Of a stretch of DNA of 64,000 nt, positions 63,431 to 64,000 are shown one piece after another. How positions within the stretch are numbered: position 1 is the stretch's first letter; every line of letters begins with the position of its first letter. A model generated the notes under the pieces. It was not told the origin of the DNA. It did not search any database and saw nothing but the letters and a program-made list of their open reading frames with translations. The DNA comes from Mangrovibacterium marinum. GTDB lineage: Bacteria > Bacteroidota > Bacteroidia > Bacteroidales > Prolixibacteraceae. The stretch is from the NCBI RefSeq assembly GCF_003046625.1, contig NZ_QAAD01000015.1:1-64000 (forward strand), written 5' to 3'. The translations under genes and the position numbers were made by a program.

Positions 63431-64000
63431 ATGTCATTAAACGTTGAAAACCAGAGGATTAGTTTCTCTTCTTCAAAAACAGTATTTGATTATCCAGATT
63501 TCCTCGAAGTACAGATTAAATCTTTTAAGGACTTTTTTCAATTAGGAACAACTCCTGAAAACAGAAAAGACGAAGGTTTATACAAGGTATTCGAAGAAAA
63601 TTTCCCGATCACAGATACACGCAATAATTTCGTTCTGGAATTTATCGATTATCAAGTTGATCCACCGCGTTACTCACTTGACGAGTGTATCGAAAGGGGA
63701 TTGACTTATAGTGTCCCTGTGAAGGCTAAACTGAAACTGTATTGTACAGACCCTGAACACGAAGATTTTGATACCGTGGTTCAGGATGTATATCTGGGAA
63801 CAGTACCCTATATGACTGAAAAAGGTACCTACGTCATCAACGGTGCTGAACGGGTAGTTGTTTCTCAGTTACACCGTTCTCCTGGGGTTTTCTTTGGCCA
63901 GAGTGTACATGCTAACGGCACAAAATTATACTCTGCCCGTATTATTCCTTTCAAAGGATCCTGGATCGAATTTGCGACTGACATCAACAGCGTGATGTAC
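63431..64000 (+). CDS. rpoB: RNA polymerase subunit beta, N-terminal part (cut by window end)
   Basis: The first 190 codons are present, starting [16 protein letters not shown]. They include [20 protein letters not shown] and the conserved [24 protein letters not shown], which belongs to the beta protrusion/lobe region. The reading frame is open to the edge of the window. The start ATG at 63431 lies ~108 bp after rplL. Confidence 0.97.
   Translation, partial: MSLNVENQRISFSSSKTVFDYPDFLEVQIKSFKDFFQLGTTPENRKDEGLYKVFEENFPITDTRNNFVLEFIDYQVDPPRYSLDECIERGLTYSVPVKAKLKLYCTDPEHEDFDTVVQDVYLGTVPYMTEKGTYVINGAERVVVSQLHRSPGVFFGQSVHANGTKLYSARIIPFKGSWIEFATDINSVMY

Overview
The window looks like a Bacteroidota chromosome, most probably an anaerobic or facultative member of the Marinilabiliales/Prolixibacteraceae type. 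The evidence is promoters of the TTTG-N19..22-TAnnTTTG kind (before rpsU, the tRNA cluster, rpoD and the tyrosine phosphatase gene), a short primary sigma factor, DUF6261, DUF4268 and DUF190 proteins, REP-like repeats with a RAYT transposase, and the Bacteroidota gene order tRNA-Thr/Tyr/Gly/Thr - tuf - secE - nusG - rplKAJL - rpoB. The genus is inferred, not shown.

Layout. 1-8.8 kb: an atypical tRNA, dacB, DUF190, eno, a probable copper TonB receptor of OprC/NosA type with a small Cys-rich protein, a DUF4268 protein and a cysteine desulfidase-like gene. 8.8-10.4 kb: a gene-poor stretch packed with stem-loops, a 22-nt tandem repeat, a possible small RNA and a RAYT transposase between duplicated flanks. 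10.4-19.3 kb: one long leftward gene run joining an electron-bifurcating [FeFe] hydrogenase (hydABC) to a sensory-type [FeFe] hydrogenase and a signalling module (RsbW-like kinase, second HATPase, PHP phosphoesterase, two DRTGG proteins, thioredoxin-like ferredoxin). A divergent pair, a PAS protein and a SpoIIE-type phosphatase, follows at 19.6-21.7 kb. This is the most interesting system here: a likely redox or H2 sensor wired to a partner-switch kinase/phosphatase pair.

21.8-37 kb: a GreA-like protein, rlmF, a DbpA-like helicase, a dihydroorotate dehydrogenase-like enzyme, a MoxR/DUF58/DUF4129/DUF4350/SpoIIM/RDD envelope cluster, a membrane pyrophosphatase and a MATE exporter. 37-52 kb: tyrosine phosphatase, methyltransferase, primary sigma factor, HtrA protease, two histidine kinases, a TlpA thioredoxin, purC-phoH, a truncated haemoglobin, a nine-unit 41-nt tandem repeat, DUF6261, and an ECF sigma factor with a membrane partner.

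51.9-64 kb: two divergent class II aldolases of different subtypes, an NSS transporter, a helix-hairpin-helix protein, rpsU-xerC-hpf, four tRNAs, tuf, a tRNA-like remnant, secE-nusG-rplKAJL and the start of rpoB, which runs off the end. Most of the window is ordinary core genome. The accessory signals are concentrated at 8.8-11.5 kb and 48.9-49.3 kb.
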